Source: Chersky-840 sp963811775
GTDB lineage: Bacteria; Actinomycetota; Acidimicrobiia; Acidimicrobiales; UBA8190
NCBI GenBank assembly: GCA_963811775.1
Contig: CAWESO010000002.1
Coordinates: 186,001-250,000, forward strand
Direction of reading: 5' to 3'
DNA: 64,000 nucleotides
The position numbers and the translations under genes were made by a program. Shown piece by piece: positions 32,895 to 41,592 of the stretch (its first letter is position 1; the number at the start of each line of letters is the position of its first letter). Under the pieces are notes generated by a model. The model saw only the letters and a list, made by a program, of their open reading frames with translations, searched no databases and was not told the origin of the DNA.

Positions 32895-34206
32895 TCAGCC
32901 GGGCGGCTCTGACCGGCGCGCCGTCCCCGACGCCGCCGCCCGTTCCCGTAGCAGGTCCGCCTCGCGGTCGTTGCGCGTGAGGGCGGCGGCCCGTTCGAAC
33001 TCGGCGCGCGCCTCGGGGAAGCGGCCGAGCTTCTCGAGCAGGTCACCGCGCACGCTGGGCAGGAGGTGATACCCGCGCAGGGCCGGCTCCGCGCTCAGGG
33101 CGTCGACCAATTCGAGCGCGACCCCGGGGCCGTACGCCATGGCGTAGGCGACGGCACGGTTCAGCTCGACCACCGGGGACGGCATCAGCTGGGCCAGCGC
33201 GTCGTACAGCGCGGCGATGCGGGCCCAGTCCGTGGCGGCGGCCTCGAGGGCCCGGGCGTGGCAGGCGGCGATGGCGGCCTGCAGGGCGTAGGGGCCGAAC
33301 CCCCGGCCGAGCTCCTCGGCCCGGTCGAGCGCGGCCAGCCCGCGCCGAATGAGGACCTGGTCCCAGCGCAGGCGGTCCTGGTCCAAGAGCAAGACGGGCT
33401 CTCCGGCCGGACCGAGGCGGGCCCGGGCCCGCGAGGCCTGGATCTCCATCAGGGCCACCAGCCCGTGGACCTCCGGCTCAGCGGGGAGGAGCTCGGCCAG
33501 GACGCGCCCGAGGCGCAGCGCGTCCTCGCACAGCGCGGGGCGCATCCAGTTGGAACCGGCGGTGGGCGAGTACCCCTCGTTGAACACGAGGTAGATGACC
33601 TCGAGCACCGACGCCAGGCGGGCGGCGCGCTCGGGCCCCTCGGGTACCTCGAACGGGACCTTGGCCTCGGCCAGCGTGCGTTTGGCCCGCACGATGCGCT
33701 GGGCCACGGTGGCCTCCTGGACCAGGAAGGCGCGGGCGATCTCCTCGGTGGTGAGCCCGCCCAGCAGCCGCAGGGTCAGCGCCGACGCGCGCCTCGGTCG
33801 AGAGCACGGGGTGACAGGCGACGAAGATGAGGCGCAGGAGGTCGTCTCCGAAGTCGTCGTCGTGGTCGGCGGCCTCGTCGACGATGGGCTCCGCGCCGGC
33901 CGACGCGGCCAGGGCCTCGCGGCGCAGCTCCTCGTGCTTGCGCTCGAGGACCGTTCTGCGGCGCAGGAGGTCGACGGCGCGGCGCTTGCCGACGGCCATG
34001 AGCCAGGCCCCAGGGTTGTCGGGGACGCCGGTCCCGGGCCACTGCTCGAGCGCGGCGGCGAGGGCGTCGTGCGCCAGGTCTTCCCCGACGCCGACATCGC
34101 CGACGTACCGGGCCAGCCCGGCGATGAGGCGGGCCGACTCGATCCGCCACACGGCGTCGATGGCGCGGCGCGCCCCCCGGTCGTCATGGCCCGGCATCGG
34201 AACCAT
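32895..34206 (-). CDS. ECF42-type RNA polymerase sigma factor, frameshifted
   Basis: An extracytoplasmic-function sigma factor with a long C-terminal extension. Region 2 reads ESARLIAGLARYVGDVGVGEDLAHDALAAAL and DNPGAWLMAVGKRRAVDLLRR; region 4 is LTLRLLGGLTTEEIARAFLV. A 220-residue TPR-like tail follows (VIYLVFNEGYSPTAGSNWMR). An extra base at about 33781-33786 breaks the frame between VLSTEAR and SALTLR; corrected, the protein has about 436 residues. ATG 34206 has GGAGG 8 bases upstream. The long tail and the adjacent DGPF gene are the hallmarks of group ECF42, which lacks a classical anti-sigma factor. Confidence 0.88.
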
Positions 34207-34274
34207 CCCAGCACCTCCGACACCGGGCCATGACCGAGCCGCGCCGGCCGTCGTCCGCGAGCACCGGGCTCCGG

Positions 34275-34652
34275 CTACCGGCCCGCCGCCTTCTGGAGCT
34301 CGGGCGGGAAGTCCTCGATGTCGAAGACCTGGCGCACCTCGACCACGGGGCCGTCGGCGACGGGGATCCGCTTGGCCCACTCGACGGCCTCTTCCTTGGA
34401 CTTCACCTCGATGAGCCAGTACCCCCCGATGACCTCCTTGGCCTCGGCGAAGGGGCCGTCGGTCACCGTGGCCTTGCCCCCGGGGAACGACACCCGCACC
34501 CCCTCGGAGCCCGGGTGCAGCCCGTCGAGGGCGAGCAGGACGCCCGCCTTGGTCAGCTCGTCGTTGTACCTGGTCATGGCTTCGACGGCCTCGACGGGCG
34601 GCGTCCAGTCGGCGTCGGAGATGTTCGGGATCATGAACAACATGAATCGCAT
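34275..34652 (-). CDS. YCII-related DGPF-domain protein
   Basis: A 125-residue protein with the family motif VTDGPFAEAKEVIGGYWLIEV near 64-84 and the typical N-terminus MRFMLFMIPN. AGGAG precedes the ATG. DGPF proteins share the YCII ferredoxin-like fold and are the usual co-expressed partners of ECF42 sigma factors; the sigma gene follows 68 bases downstream on the same strand. Their biochemical role is still unsettled. Confidence 0.92.
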   Translation of the reverse strand: MRFMLFMIPNISDADWTPPVEAVEAMTRYNDELTKAGVLLALDGLHPGSEGVRVSFPGGKATVTDGPFAEAKEVIGGYWLIEVKSKEEAVEWAKRIPVADGPVVEVRQVFDIEDFPPELQKAAGR

Positions 34653-34720
34653 GGCGGTGGCTCCTGTTCTCTCGGGCTTCTCGGGCTCGGGCCGGCACTG
34701 TCGTCCGCCCCTCGACAGGT

Positions 34721-34749
34721 GCGTCGAACGGGACGCGCCGAATTCGACA
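34721..34749 (-). promoter_or_regulatory. Candidate ECF42 autoregulated promoter
   Basis: On the minus strand TGTCGA (34749-34744) is separated by 17 bases from CGACGC (34726-34721), about 70 bases before the DGPF gene. From memory, TGTCGA at -35 and a CGA-type -10 are reported for ECF42 targets. A second TGTCGA at 34717-34712 lacks a matching -10. Confidence 0.45.
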
Positions 34750-34791
34750 CGGTGGCCGGATTCTCGCCGAAAACCTTCTGGGCCCGAGATG

Positions 34792-34806
34792 ATGAGTGTT
34801 ACTCAT
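34792..34806 (+). promoter_or_regulatory. Inverted repeat before marR-ABC operon
   Basis: ATGAGT-GTT-ACTCAT is a perfect 15-bp dyad about 90 bases before the marR start. A TACACT at 34814-34819 may be the -10 box. It probably serves as operator for the MarR protein encoded next. Confidence 0.55.
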
Positions 34807-34896
34807 AGGGAGCTACACTCAGTACTTGGTTCGGCCGAGGGGCCGACAGCACCGTGAGCCCACCCTCAGGGGGCGGCCGCAACCCAGAGGAGGACG

Positions 34897-35436
34897 GTGT
34901 CACCGCACACCCACACGAAGAGTCCCGGGGCCCGCCCCGACACCACGCTCGAGCTCGCCGAGCTGCTCACCCACACGGCCCGACGCCTCCGGCGCGGGTC
35001 GATCGTGCAGCTCGCTCCGCTGGGTCTCACCTACGCCCAGGCCCGTGTGCTCAGGCTGGTGGCCCACGAAGGCCGGGCGTTGCGGATGGCCGATCTCGCC
35101 GCCCAGCTCGACGTGGTCCCCCGATCGGTGACCACCATGGTCGACGCCCTGGAAGCGGCCGGACTCGTCGCCCGTCACGCCGATCCCGGCGACCGCCGGT
35201 CGGTCCTGGTGGGGCTGAGCGACGACGGTCGCCGCTTGCTCGACCGCCTGGAGACGGCACGCCGTGACAGTGCCGAGGAGGTCTTCGGGGGTCTCGACGC
35301 CGCCCAGCGCCGGCGGCTCCTCGAGTTGCTCGGCGTCTTGTGCGAGCGCGGCGCGTGCGTCAGCTGTTGCGGGCCGACCCGGGCCCACGACTATGCGCAC
35401 CACCACGCCGGGCCCACCCACGGGGGTGACCGATGA
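34897..35436 (+). CDS. MarR-family regulator with Cys/His-rich tail
   Basis: A 179-residue winged-helix regulator. The recognition region is MADLAAQLDVVPRSVTTMVDALEAAGLV and the wing DPGDRRSVLVGLSDDG. GTG 34897 is preceded by GAGGAGG. The last 30 residues are unusual: CERGACVSCCG followed by a His-rich stretch (AHDYAHHHAGPTHGG), a potential metal or redox sensing site absent from standard MarR proteins. The stop overlaps the ATG of the ABC exporter gene, which it should control. Confidence 0.88.
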   Translation: MSPHTHTKSPGARPDTTLELAELLTHTARRLRRGSIVQLAPLGLTYAQARVLRLVAHEGRALRMADLAAQLDVVPRSVTTMVDALEAAGLVARHADPGDRRSVLVGLSDDGRRLLDRLETARRDSAEEVFGGLDAAQRRRLLELLGVLCERGACVSCCGPTRAHDYAHHHAGPTHGGDR

Positions 35437-37383
35437 GCATGGGCATGGGCATGGGAGCCGGCGGACACGGCGGCATGGGCATGGGCCTCATGCGGTCCCT
35501 GCGACGCGACAACTCGGTGCTGCGGCAACAGCTCCCCAAGGGGATCGTGCGTCGCATCGCCACCTTCGCCCGGCCCTACAAGGCCGCCCTCGGGATCTTC
35601 CTGGTGCTCATCATCGTCGACGCCGTCATCGGGGCCGCCAACCCGCTCATCTACCGGTCGATCATCGACACCGGGATCGGGAAGCACCCCGGACACGGCC
35701 GACCGGGCTTCATCGTCGAGCTCGCACTCATCGTCGGCGGGCTGGCGGTCCTCGACGCCGTGTTGTCCCTGTGGCAGCGATGGGTGTCCGCACGCATCGG
35801 CGAAGGCCTGATCTTCGACATGCGGACGCGCGTCTTCGAGCACATCCAGAAGATGCCCATCGCCTTCTTCACCCGCACCCAGACCGGTGCGCTCGTGTCG
35901 CGGCTCAACAACGACGTGCTCGGTGCCCAGCAGGCCTTCACCGACACCTTCTCGTCGGTGGTGAGCAACGTCATCGGCGTGGCCATCACCCTGGCGGCGA
36001 TGTTCTGGCTCTCCTGGCCGATCACGCTGGTGGCGCTGGCGCTGCTACCGGTCTTCCTCGTCCCGGCCCGCTTCGTCGGACGGCGGCTCGCCGACATCAC
36101 GCGCGAGTCCTACACGCTCAACGCCCAGATGACCAACACCATGACCGAGCGTTTCAACGTGGCCGGTGCGCTCCTCGTGAAGCTGTTCGGCCATCCCACC
36201 GACGAGGTCACGGGGTTCTCGAAAAAGGCGGGCCGCGTCCGCGACATCGGCGTCACCCAGGCCATGTACACGCGGGTGTTCATGGCCGCCCTGCTCCTCA
36301 CGGCGTCGCTCGCCACCGCCCTCGTGTACGGCTGGGGCGGCGTCCTGGCCGAGCGGGGCACGCTCATGATCGGCACCGTCGTGGCCCTGACGGCGTACCT
36401 CGCCCGTCTCTACGGTCCCCTGACGGCCCTGTCGAACGTCCAACTCGACGTCATGACGGCCCTGGTGTCGTTCGACCGGGTGTTCGAGGTCCTCGACCTG
36501 CCCCCCATGATCGACGACAAGCCCGACGCCGTCGCCATCCCCCGCGGTCCGGCCCGCATCGAGTTCGACCACGTCGACTTCGGGTACCCGAGCGCCGAAG
36601 AGGTGTCCCTGGCCTCGTTGGAATCCGTCGCGGTCCTGGAGCGGACGGTCTCGCAGCCGGTGCTCTTCGACGTGTCGTTCGAGGCCCGACCCGGACAGCT
36701 CGTAGCCCTGGTGGGCCCGTCGGGGGCCGGGAAGACCACCATCAGCCATCTGGTCCCGAGGCTGTATGACGTGCGGGGCGGATCGGTGCGCATCAACGGC
36801 GTGGACGTGCGCGACGCCACGCTCGAGTCCGTCGGGGCCATCGTGGGCGTGGTCACCCAGGACGCCCACCTCTTCCACGAGACCATCCGGGCCAACCTGC
36901 GCTATGCGAAGCCCGACGCCACCGACGCCGAGCTGACAGAACGCGCTGAGCGCCGCCCACATCCTCCCGTTGGTGGAGTCGCTTCCCGACGGGCTCGACA
37001 CGCTCGTCGGCGACCGCGGCTACCGGCTCTCGGGTGGCGAGAAGCAGCGGATCGCCATCGCCCGGCTCCTCCTCAAGGCGCCCGACATCGTCGTCCTCGA
37101 CGAAGCCACCGCCCATCTGGACTCCGAGTCCGAAGTGGCCGTGCAACAGGCGCTCAAGACCGCACTCGCCGGTCGCACGTCACTTGTCATCGCCCACCGC
37201 CTTTCGACGGTGCGCGAGGCGGACGTGATCCTCGTCATCGAGGAAGGGCGCATCGTCGAGCAGGGTCGCCACGACGATCTCCTCGCGGCGGGCGGGCTGT
37301 ACTCCGAGCTCTACACCACGCAATTCGAGTCACAGGCCGACCGCGTCGGTGCCGAGGAGGTCGTCGGTCCCGACCACGCGTGA
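35433..37383 (+). CDS. ABC exporter (half-transporter), frameshifted
   Basis: A fused membrane/ATPase exporter of about 649 residues after correction. A 20-residue N-terminus of Met, Gly and His precedes six helices (about 45-330). The ATPase has Walker A VGPSGAGKTT near 430, a Q-loop GVVTQDAHLF, signature LSGGEKQ and Walker B IVVLDEATAHLD, all canonical, so it could work as a homodimer. A 20-residue insertion (SLASLESVAVLERT) follows the A-loop. An extra C at about 36942 breaks the frame; the second part continues NALSAAHILPLVESLPDG and ends at 37383. The ATG overlaps the marR stop. Confidence 0.88.
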
Positions 37384-37423
37384 GGGGTCGGGAGCCGGGC
37401 GCCGGGCCGACGCCGGCACCCGG

Positions 37424-38942
37424 TCAGGGGACGGGAACCGGCACGGGTGGTGTCGGCCCCGTGTACCGGGCCGACGGGCGGATCAGGCGGTTGTGGGCCG
37501 CCTGCTCGATGACGTGGGCCGTCCATCCGATGGTGCGGCCCGCGGCGAAGGTGGGGGTGAACATCTCGCGGGGCAGGCCGCAGGTGTGCATGACGACGCC
37601 GGCGTAGAACTCGACGTTCGTGAAGAGCCGGCGCCCCGGCTTCATCTCGGCGAGCACGTCCACCGCGGTCTGTTCCACCTCGGCGGCCAGGTCGACCAAG
37701 GGGCCCCCGAGCGAGCGCGCCACGTCTCGCAGGAAGAGCGAGCGCGGGTCGTCGGTCTTGTAGACCCGGTGCCCGAAGCCCATCACGCGGTCACCGCGCT
37801 CCACCGCGTCGCGCAACCACTCCTCGGCCCGCGGCGCGCTCGGCGATGTCGTCCAACATGGCCAGCGCCCGGCTGGGGGCCCCGCCGTGCAGCGGGCCGG
37901 ACAGGGCACCGACGGCCCCGCACACCGCCGCGGCCAGATCGGCGCCGGTGGAAGTGATCACCCGGGCCGTGAACGTCGACGCGTTGAACCCGTGGTCGAT
38001 GGTGAGGATCTGGTACTGCTCGACGGCGCGGGCGTGGTGCGGCGTCGGCTCGGCGCCCGTGACCATCCACAGGTAGTTCGCCGCGCTCGGAAGGTCCCGC
38101 CTCGGCTCCACCGCGGCGCGCCCCGCGCCCAGGTTGTAGGCGGCGGCCATGATGGTGGGCACCACCGCACACAGCCGCAGCGCCTGGGCCCGCAGCTCGG
38201 TCCCGTCGATATCGTGCGTCGGGCGCCACCCGAGCTCGGCCCCGAGCAACGAGACCGCGGTGCGCAGGACCTCGAAGGGCGAGCCCTGCTTCGCCACCTC
38301 GGGAAGCATCGCCGCCAGACCCGGGGGCAGGGCCCGGAGGCCGGCCACGTCGTGGGCGAAGCGACGCGACGAGTCGGCGTCGGGAAGCTCGCCTTCGAGC
38401 AGCAGGTACCAGACGTCCTCGAGCGATCGCTTGGCCGCGAGGTCCACGGCGGAGTACTGGCGGTAGTGGAAGAAGCCCTCCTCCCCCCGCACGTCACCCA
38501 ACGCCGTCTCCGCCGCCACCACACCCTCGAGCCCGGCCGGGATCTCGGTCCCGTGCTCGTCGGCGGGGCGCAGGCGGGCCACGCCCATCAGGTCCCGCAA
38601 CGACACCACACCGACGAGATCGTGGCCGTCGACGACCGGCAGGTGCCGGTACTGGTGATGGGCCAGGCTGGTCCACGCTGCGTCCACCTCTTCGTCGGGC
38701 CCGAGCACGTCGGGGTTGGCCGTCATCCACATCTCGACGGCCTCGGCCTGCGCCGCGGTCGCCGCGGCGGCGGCCCGCAGGAGGTCGCGCTCGGTCAGGA
38801 TCCCGGCCACCTTGGCGCGGTCGGTGACGATGATCGACCCGATCCCCGCCTCGCGCATGGTGCGGGCCGCGGCGGCCAGCGACGTCCCCGACTCGCAGGT
38901 GACGGCGGGAGCCGACATGAGGTCACGGACGACGGTGGGCAT
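37424..38942 (-). CDS. CBS-domain citrate synthase, frameshifted
   Basis: About 505 residues after correction. The first 125 hold two CBS motifs (MSAPAVTCESGTSLAAAART; YRHLPVVDGHDLVGVVSLRD), which usually bind adenine nucleotides. The rest is citrate synthase: QILTIDHGFNASTFTARVI, SGPLHGGAPSRAL, and DRVMGFGHRVYKTDDPRS with the active-site His. An extra base near 37832-37835 splits it after LDDIAER; the second frame goes on RAEEWLRDAV and ends at 37424. ATG 38942 has GGGGAGG upstream. Control of a citrate or methylcitrate synthase by energy state is likely but inferred. Confidence 0.88.
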
Positions 38943-39022
38943 GGTGGGACCTCCCCGGGTGGCGGCCCGCGTGGCTCGGCGGGCTCCTTCCATGTTGCAC
39001 GCCGGGCCGGCGTCGTGTAAAT

Positions 39023-39032
39023 GTTGATCAAC
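39023..39032. promoter_or_regulatory. Palindrome between divergent citrate synthase genes
   Basis: GTTGATCAAC, a perfect 10-bp palindrome, lies in the 126-base gap between the two divergent starts. ATGTTGC occurs nearby twice (38992 and 39036). It could be bound by the helix-turn-helix domain of the citrate synthase encoded to the right. The evidence is limited to symmetry and position. Confidence 0.35.
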
Positions 39033-39068
39033 TCAATGTTGCCCACCGGGAGCGACCAGGTGACGGGG

Positions 39069-40268
39069 ATGCTCGAGAGCGCGGAGGCGGCTCGGAGGCT
39101 GGGTGTGAAGCTGCCCACGCTGTACGCCTACGTGAGCCGCGGGCTGCTGGTGTCGCACCCGGCCTCGGGCGGTCGGCGGAGCCTGTTCGCCTCGGAGGAC
39201 ATCGAGGCACTGGCCAAGCGGTCACGCGGCGGGCGCACCACCGAGACCAGGCTGGCCACGGTGACGACCTCCATCACGCAGCTGCGCGACGACGGCCCCG
39301 TGTACCGGGGGACCCCGGCCATCGACCTCGCCACCGACGTGCCCTACGAGGAGGCAGCCGAACTGCTGTGGCGCGGCGATCCTGCCGCCGGCGCGGGTGG
39401 GTGGGAGGCCCTCGCCCTCGCGCCCCCGGCCGGGTTGGGGACGTCCGACCGGCTGCGCTGGGCCGTCGTGATGGCCGGGGCGGGTGACCCGTTGCGATCC
39501 GACCTCCGTCCGGCCTCGATCGTGGCCGTGGCCCGCCGGCTCGTCGCCACCATGGTGGGTGTGCTGCCCGTCGCCGGCTCCCGCGCCCACGCCGGGGCGC
39601 ACGCCGAGGCGGTCCCGCTCGAACTCGGGGGGCGGGCGTGGGGGAACACCGTGGCCGGCGCGCTCACGGCCCGGCTCGTCCCCGAGCCCGACACCGAGCT
39701 CGTCCGGGCCGTCAACGCCGCGCTGATCCTCCTGGCCGACCACGAGCTGGCCACGTCCACCGTGGCCGTGCGCGTGGCCGCGTCGACGCGCGCCGATCTG
39801 TACGACGCCGTCCTCGCCGGCCTGGCCGTGGTGGCCGGGCCCTTGCACGGTGGCGCGTCGCAACTCGCCTACGGCCTGGTGCGCGACGCCGAGCAGCTCG
39901 GAGCCGAACGGGCCCTCGACGACACGTTGCGGTGGCAGGCCCGCCTCCCGGGCTTCGGGCACCCCGTCTACCGGGGGGAGGACCCCCGCTTCACCGTGCT
40001 CAAGGACCTGGTGGACGCGCTGTGGTCGCCCGAGCGCCGGGTCGTCCTCGACGACCTGTTGGCCCTGGCGGCACGGCGCGCCATCCCCGGACCCAACGTG
40101 GACCTCGGGCTCGGCGCCCTCATGCGCGCCGCGGGCATGGCCGAGGACGCCGGGCGCACCATCTTCACCATCGCCCGGGTGGCGGGGTGGACCGCGCACT
40201 ACCTCGAGGAGCTCGAGGAGCGCCCGGTGCGGTACCGGGCCCGGGCCGTCTACGCCACCCGCCCCTGA
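39069..40268 (+). CDS. Citrate synthase-like protein with N-terminal helix-turn-helix
   Basis: A 399-residue protein. The first 60 residues are a MerR/excisionase-like helix-turn-helix (LESAEAARRLGVKLPTLYAYVSRGLL, GGRRSLFASEDIEAL). The remainder is citrate synthase-like: AGAHAEAVPLELG, VVAGPLHGGASQLAYGL and LPGFGHPVYRGEDPR keep the catalytic His region. ATG 39069 begins exactly at the DNA-binding domain; ATGs at 39021 and 39036 are alternatives. The pairing with a second, divergent citrate synthase is known in actinobacteria (streptomycetes). It may be an enzyme that also regulates the locus. That dual role is inferred. Confidence 0.88.
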   Translation: MLESAEAARRLGVKLPTLYAYVSRGLLVSHPASGGRRSLFASEDIEALAKRSRGGRTTETRLATVTTSITQLRDDGPVYRGTPAIDLATDVPYEEAAELLWRGDPAAGAGGWEALALAPPAGLGTSDRLRWAVVMAGAGDPLRSDLRPASIVAVARRLVATMVGVLPVAGSRAHAGAHAEAVPLELGGRAWGNTVAGALTARLVPEPDTELVRAVNAALILLADHELATSTVAVRVAASTRADLYDAVLAGLAVVAGPLHGGASQLAYGLVRDAEQLGAERALDDTLRWQARLPGFGHPVYRGEDPRFTVLKDLVDALWSPERRVVLDDLLALAARRAIPGPNVDLGLGALMRAAGMAEDAGRTIFTIARVAGWTAHYLEELEERPVRYRARAVYATRP

Positions 40269-40505
40269 CGCCGACGGCCGGTGGGGCCCGGTGGCCGAGG
40301 CGGCCACGACCGGAGCCAACCGCCTCGTGACCCCCACGCCGATCATCGGCACCGTCGGGCACCCGCTCTCGGCACGCCGCCCGGTCCCACGGGAACCCCG
40401 GCCACTCCACAGGAATCTGCCAGCTTCGCCTCGTACCGTCGCGGCCGTGGGCCCACGACAGCGACAATCCCGGCGCCACCAACGAAATTCGCCGATCCGA
40501 ACCCC

Positions 40506-40531
40506 CCGTGGGCGCCCCCACGGTGCATACT
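40506..40531 (+). promoter_or_regulatory. Hairpin and possible extended -10
   Basis: CCGTGGG-CGCC-CCCACGG (40506-40523) is a 7-bp stem directly followed by TGCATACT, a possible extended -10 element, 22 bases before the small gene at 40554. The 285 bases between 40268 and this gene hold no other feature that I can support. Confidence 0.35.
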
Positions 40532-40553
40532 CTCTGACGGGGGGATCAGTCCT

Positions 40554-40784
40554 TTGAGCGAGGAATCCAGCAGTCCGGCGTTCGCACGTCAACATCACTT
40601 CCGCTTCTGGCGGTGGGTGACGTTCGACCCTCCCATGCGCGACCCCACGTCGCGCGGGTGTCGCGAGCGGGCCGTGACCTGTCAGGAGTGCAGCTCGGAT
40701 CTGGGCACCGCCAACGATCCCGTCGACGGCTTCTTCATGGCGTGGCGCCACCGCAAGACCTTCCGTCGTCGCGCCGAGAGCTGA
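40554..40784 (+). CDS. Small Cys-containing protein of unknown function
   Basis: 76 residues from a TTG preceded by a G-rich ribosome site. The core is RFWRWVTFDPPMRDP, then CRERAVTCQECSSDLG and a basic WRHRKTFRRR end. The three cysteines resemble a minimal zinc-binding or DUF7848-like streptomycete small protein (aromatic-rich, short Cys pattern), but the match is from memory only. It is a single gene between a citrate synthase and a hemolysin III gene. Confidence 0.5.
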   Translation: MSEESSSPAFARQHHFRFWRWVTFDPPMRDPTSRGCRERAVTCQECSSDLGTANDPVDGFFMAWRHRKTFRRRAES

Positions 40785-40935
40785 CCGCCGGGCCCGTTTC
40801 ACCCCGGCCCGGGCCGCGTCGTCGCTCCCGGTGCGCGCCACCTCCGCCCCGTCGGATCCATCTCGACCGCTCCGCAGCGCGCTGGCTACGCTCCGGCGCA
40901 TCACATCCCTAGAGCTCGATCCTCGGGGAGCGGGG

Positions 40936-41589
40936 ATGGCACCGACACCCGACTCCGTCCGCCCGGCCATGCGGGGATGGCTCCACCTCGTGTCGTTCGT
41001 GGTGACGCTGGTGGCGGGCCCGTTGCTCGTCCTCCATGCCCACACCGGGAGTGCGCGGGCCGAGCTCATCATCTACGTCGTGTCGCTGGCCGCGCTGTTC
41101 GGCGTGAGCGCGGCCTTCCACCGCATCCGCTGGTCCGGGGCCGGCCGCCGTCGCATGCGACGCGCCGACCACGCCACGATCTTCCTCGCCATCGCCGGCA
41201 GCTACACCGCCGTGGCCGGCCTCGCCCTGCACGGCTGGGCCCAGGTCCTCGTGCTGTGCCTGGTGTGGTTCGGCGGTGCCATCGGCGTCGCCGTCAGGCA
41301 GATGTGGCTGGACGCCCCCAAGTGGGCCATCGCCGTGCCCTATGTCGTGGCCGGGTGGTCGGCGTTGGCCATCATCCCGCAACTGATCCGTGGACTCGGT
41401 GGTGTGGGGTTCGGGCTCGTCCTCGGCGGCGGTGCGTGTTACACCGTCGGCGCCGTGTGTTACGCCCTGAAGCGTCCGAATCCCGTCCCCGGCGTGTTCG
41501 GGTACCACGAGGTGTTCCACGCCCTCACCGTCGCCGGCGCCACGCTGCACTTCATCGCCATCGCCGGCTACGCGCTGCCCCGGTCCTGA
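40936..41589 (+). CDS. Hemolysin III/PAQR-family membrane protein
   Basis: A 217-residue protein with about seven membrane helices. The conserved metal-site features are SAAFHRIRW, DHATIFLAIAGSYT and GYHEVFHALTVAGATLHF, giving the Ser/Asp/His set of the PAQR fold. GGGGAG lies before ATG 40936. Bacterial members may be lipid hydrolases acting in the membrane, such as ceramidase-like; the substrate is unknown. It is convergent with the MMPL gene, with only 3 bases between the stops. Confidence 0.88.
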   Translation: MAPTPDSVRPAMRGWLHLVSFVVTLVAGPLLVLHAHTGSARAELIIYVVSLAALFGVSAAFHRIRWSGAGRRRMRRADHATIFLAIAGSYTAVAGLALHGWAQVLVLCLVWFGGAIGVAVRQMWLDAPKWAIAVPYVVAGWSALAIIPQLIRGLGGVGFGLVLGGGACYTVGAVCYALKRPNPVPGVFGYHEVFHALTVAGATLHFIAIAGYALPRS

Positions 41590-41592
41590 CCG

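Noticed and set aside
33781..33793. Programmed frameshift in the sigma factor
   Set aside because: No slippery heptamer or downstream structure is apparent, and six other genes in the window show the same kind of single-base break.
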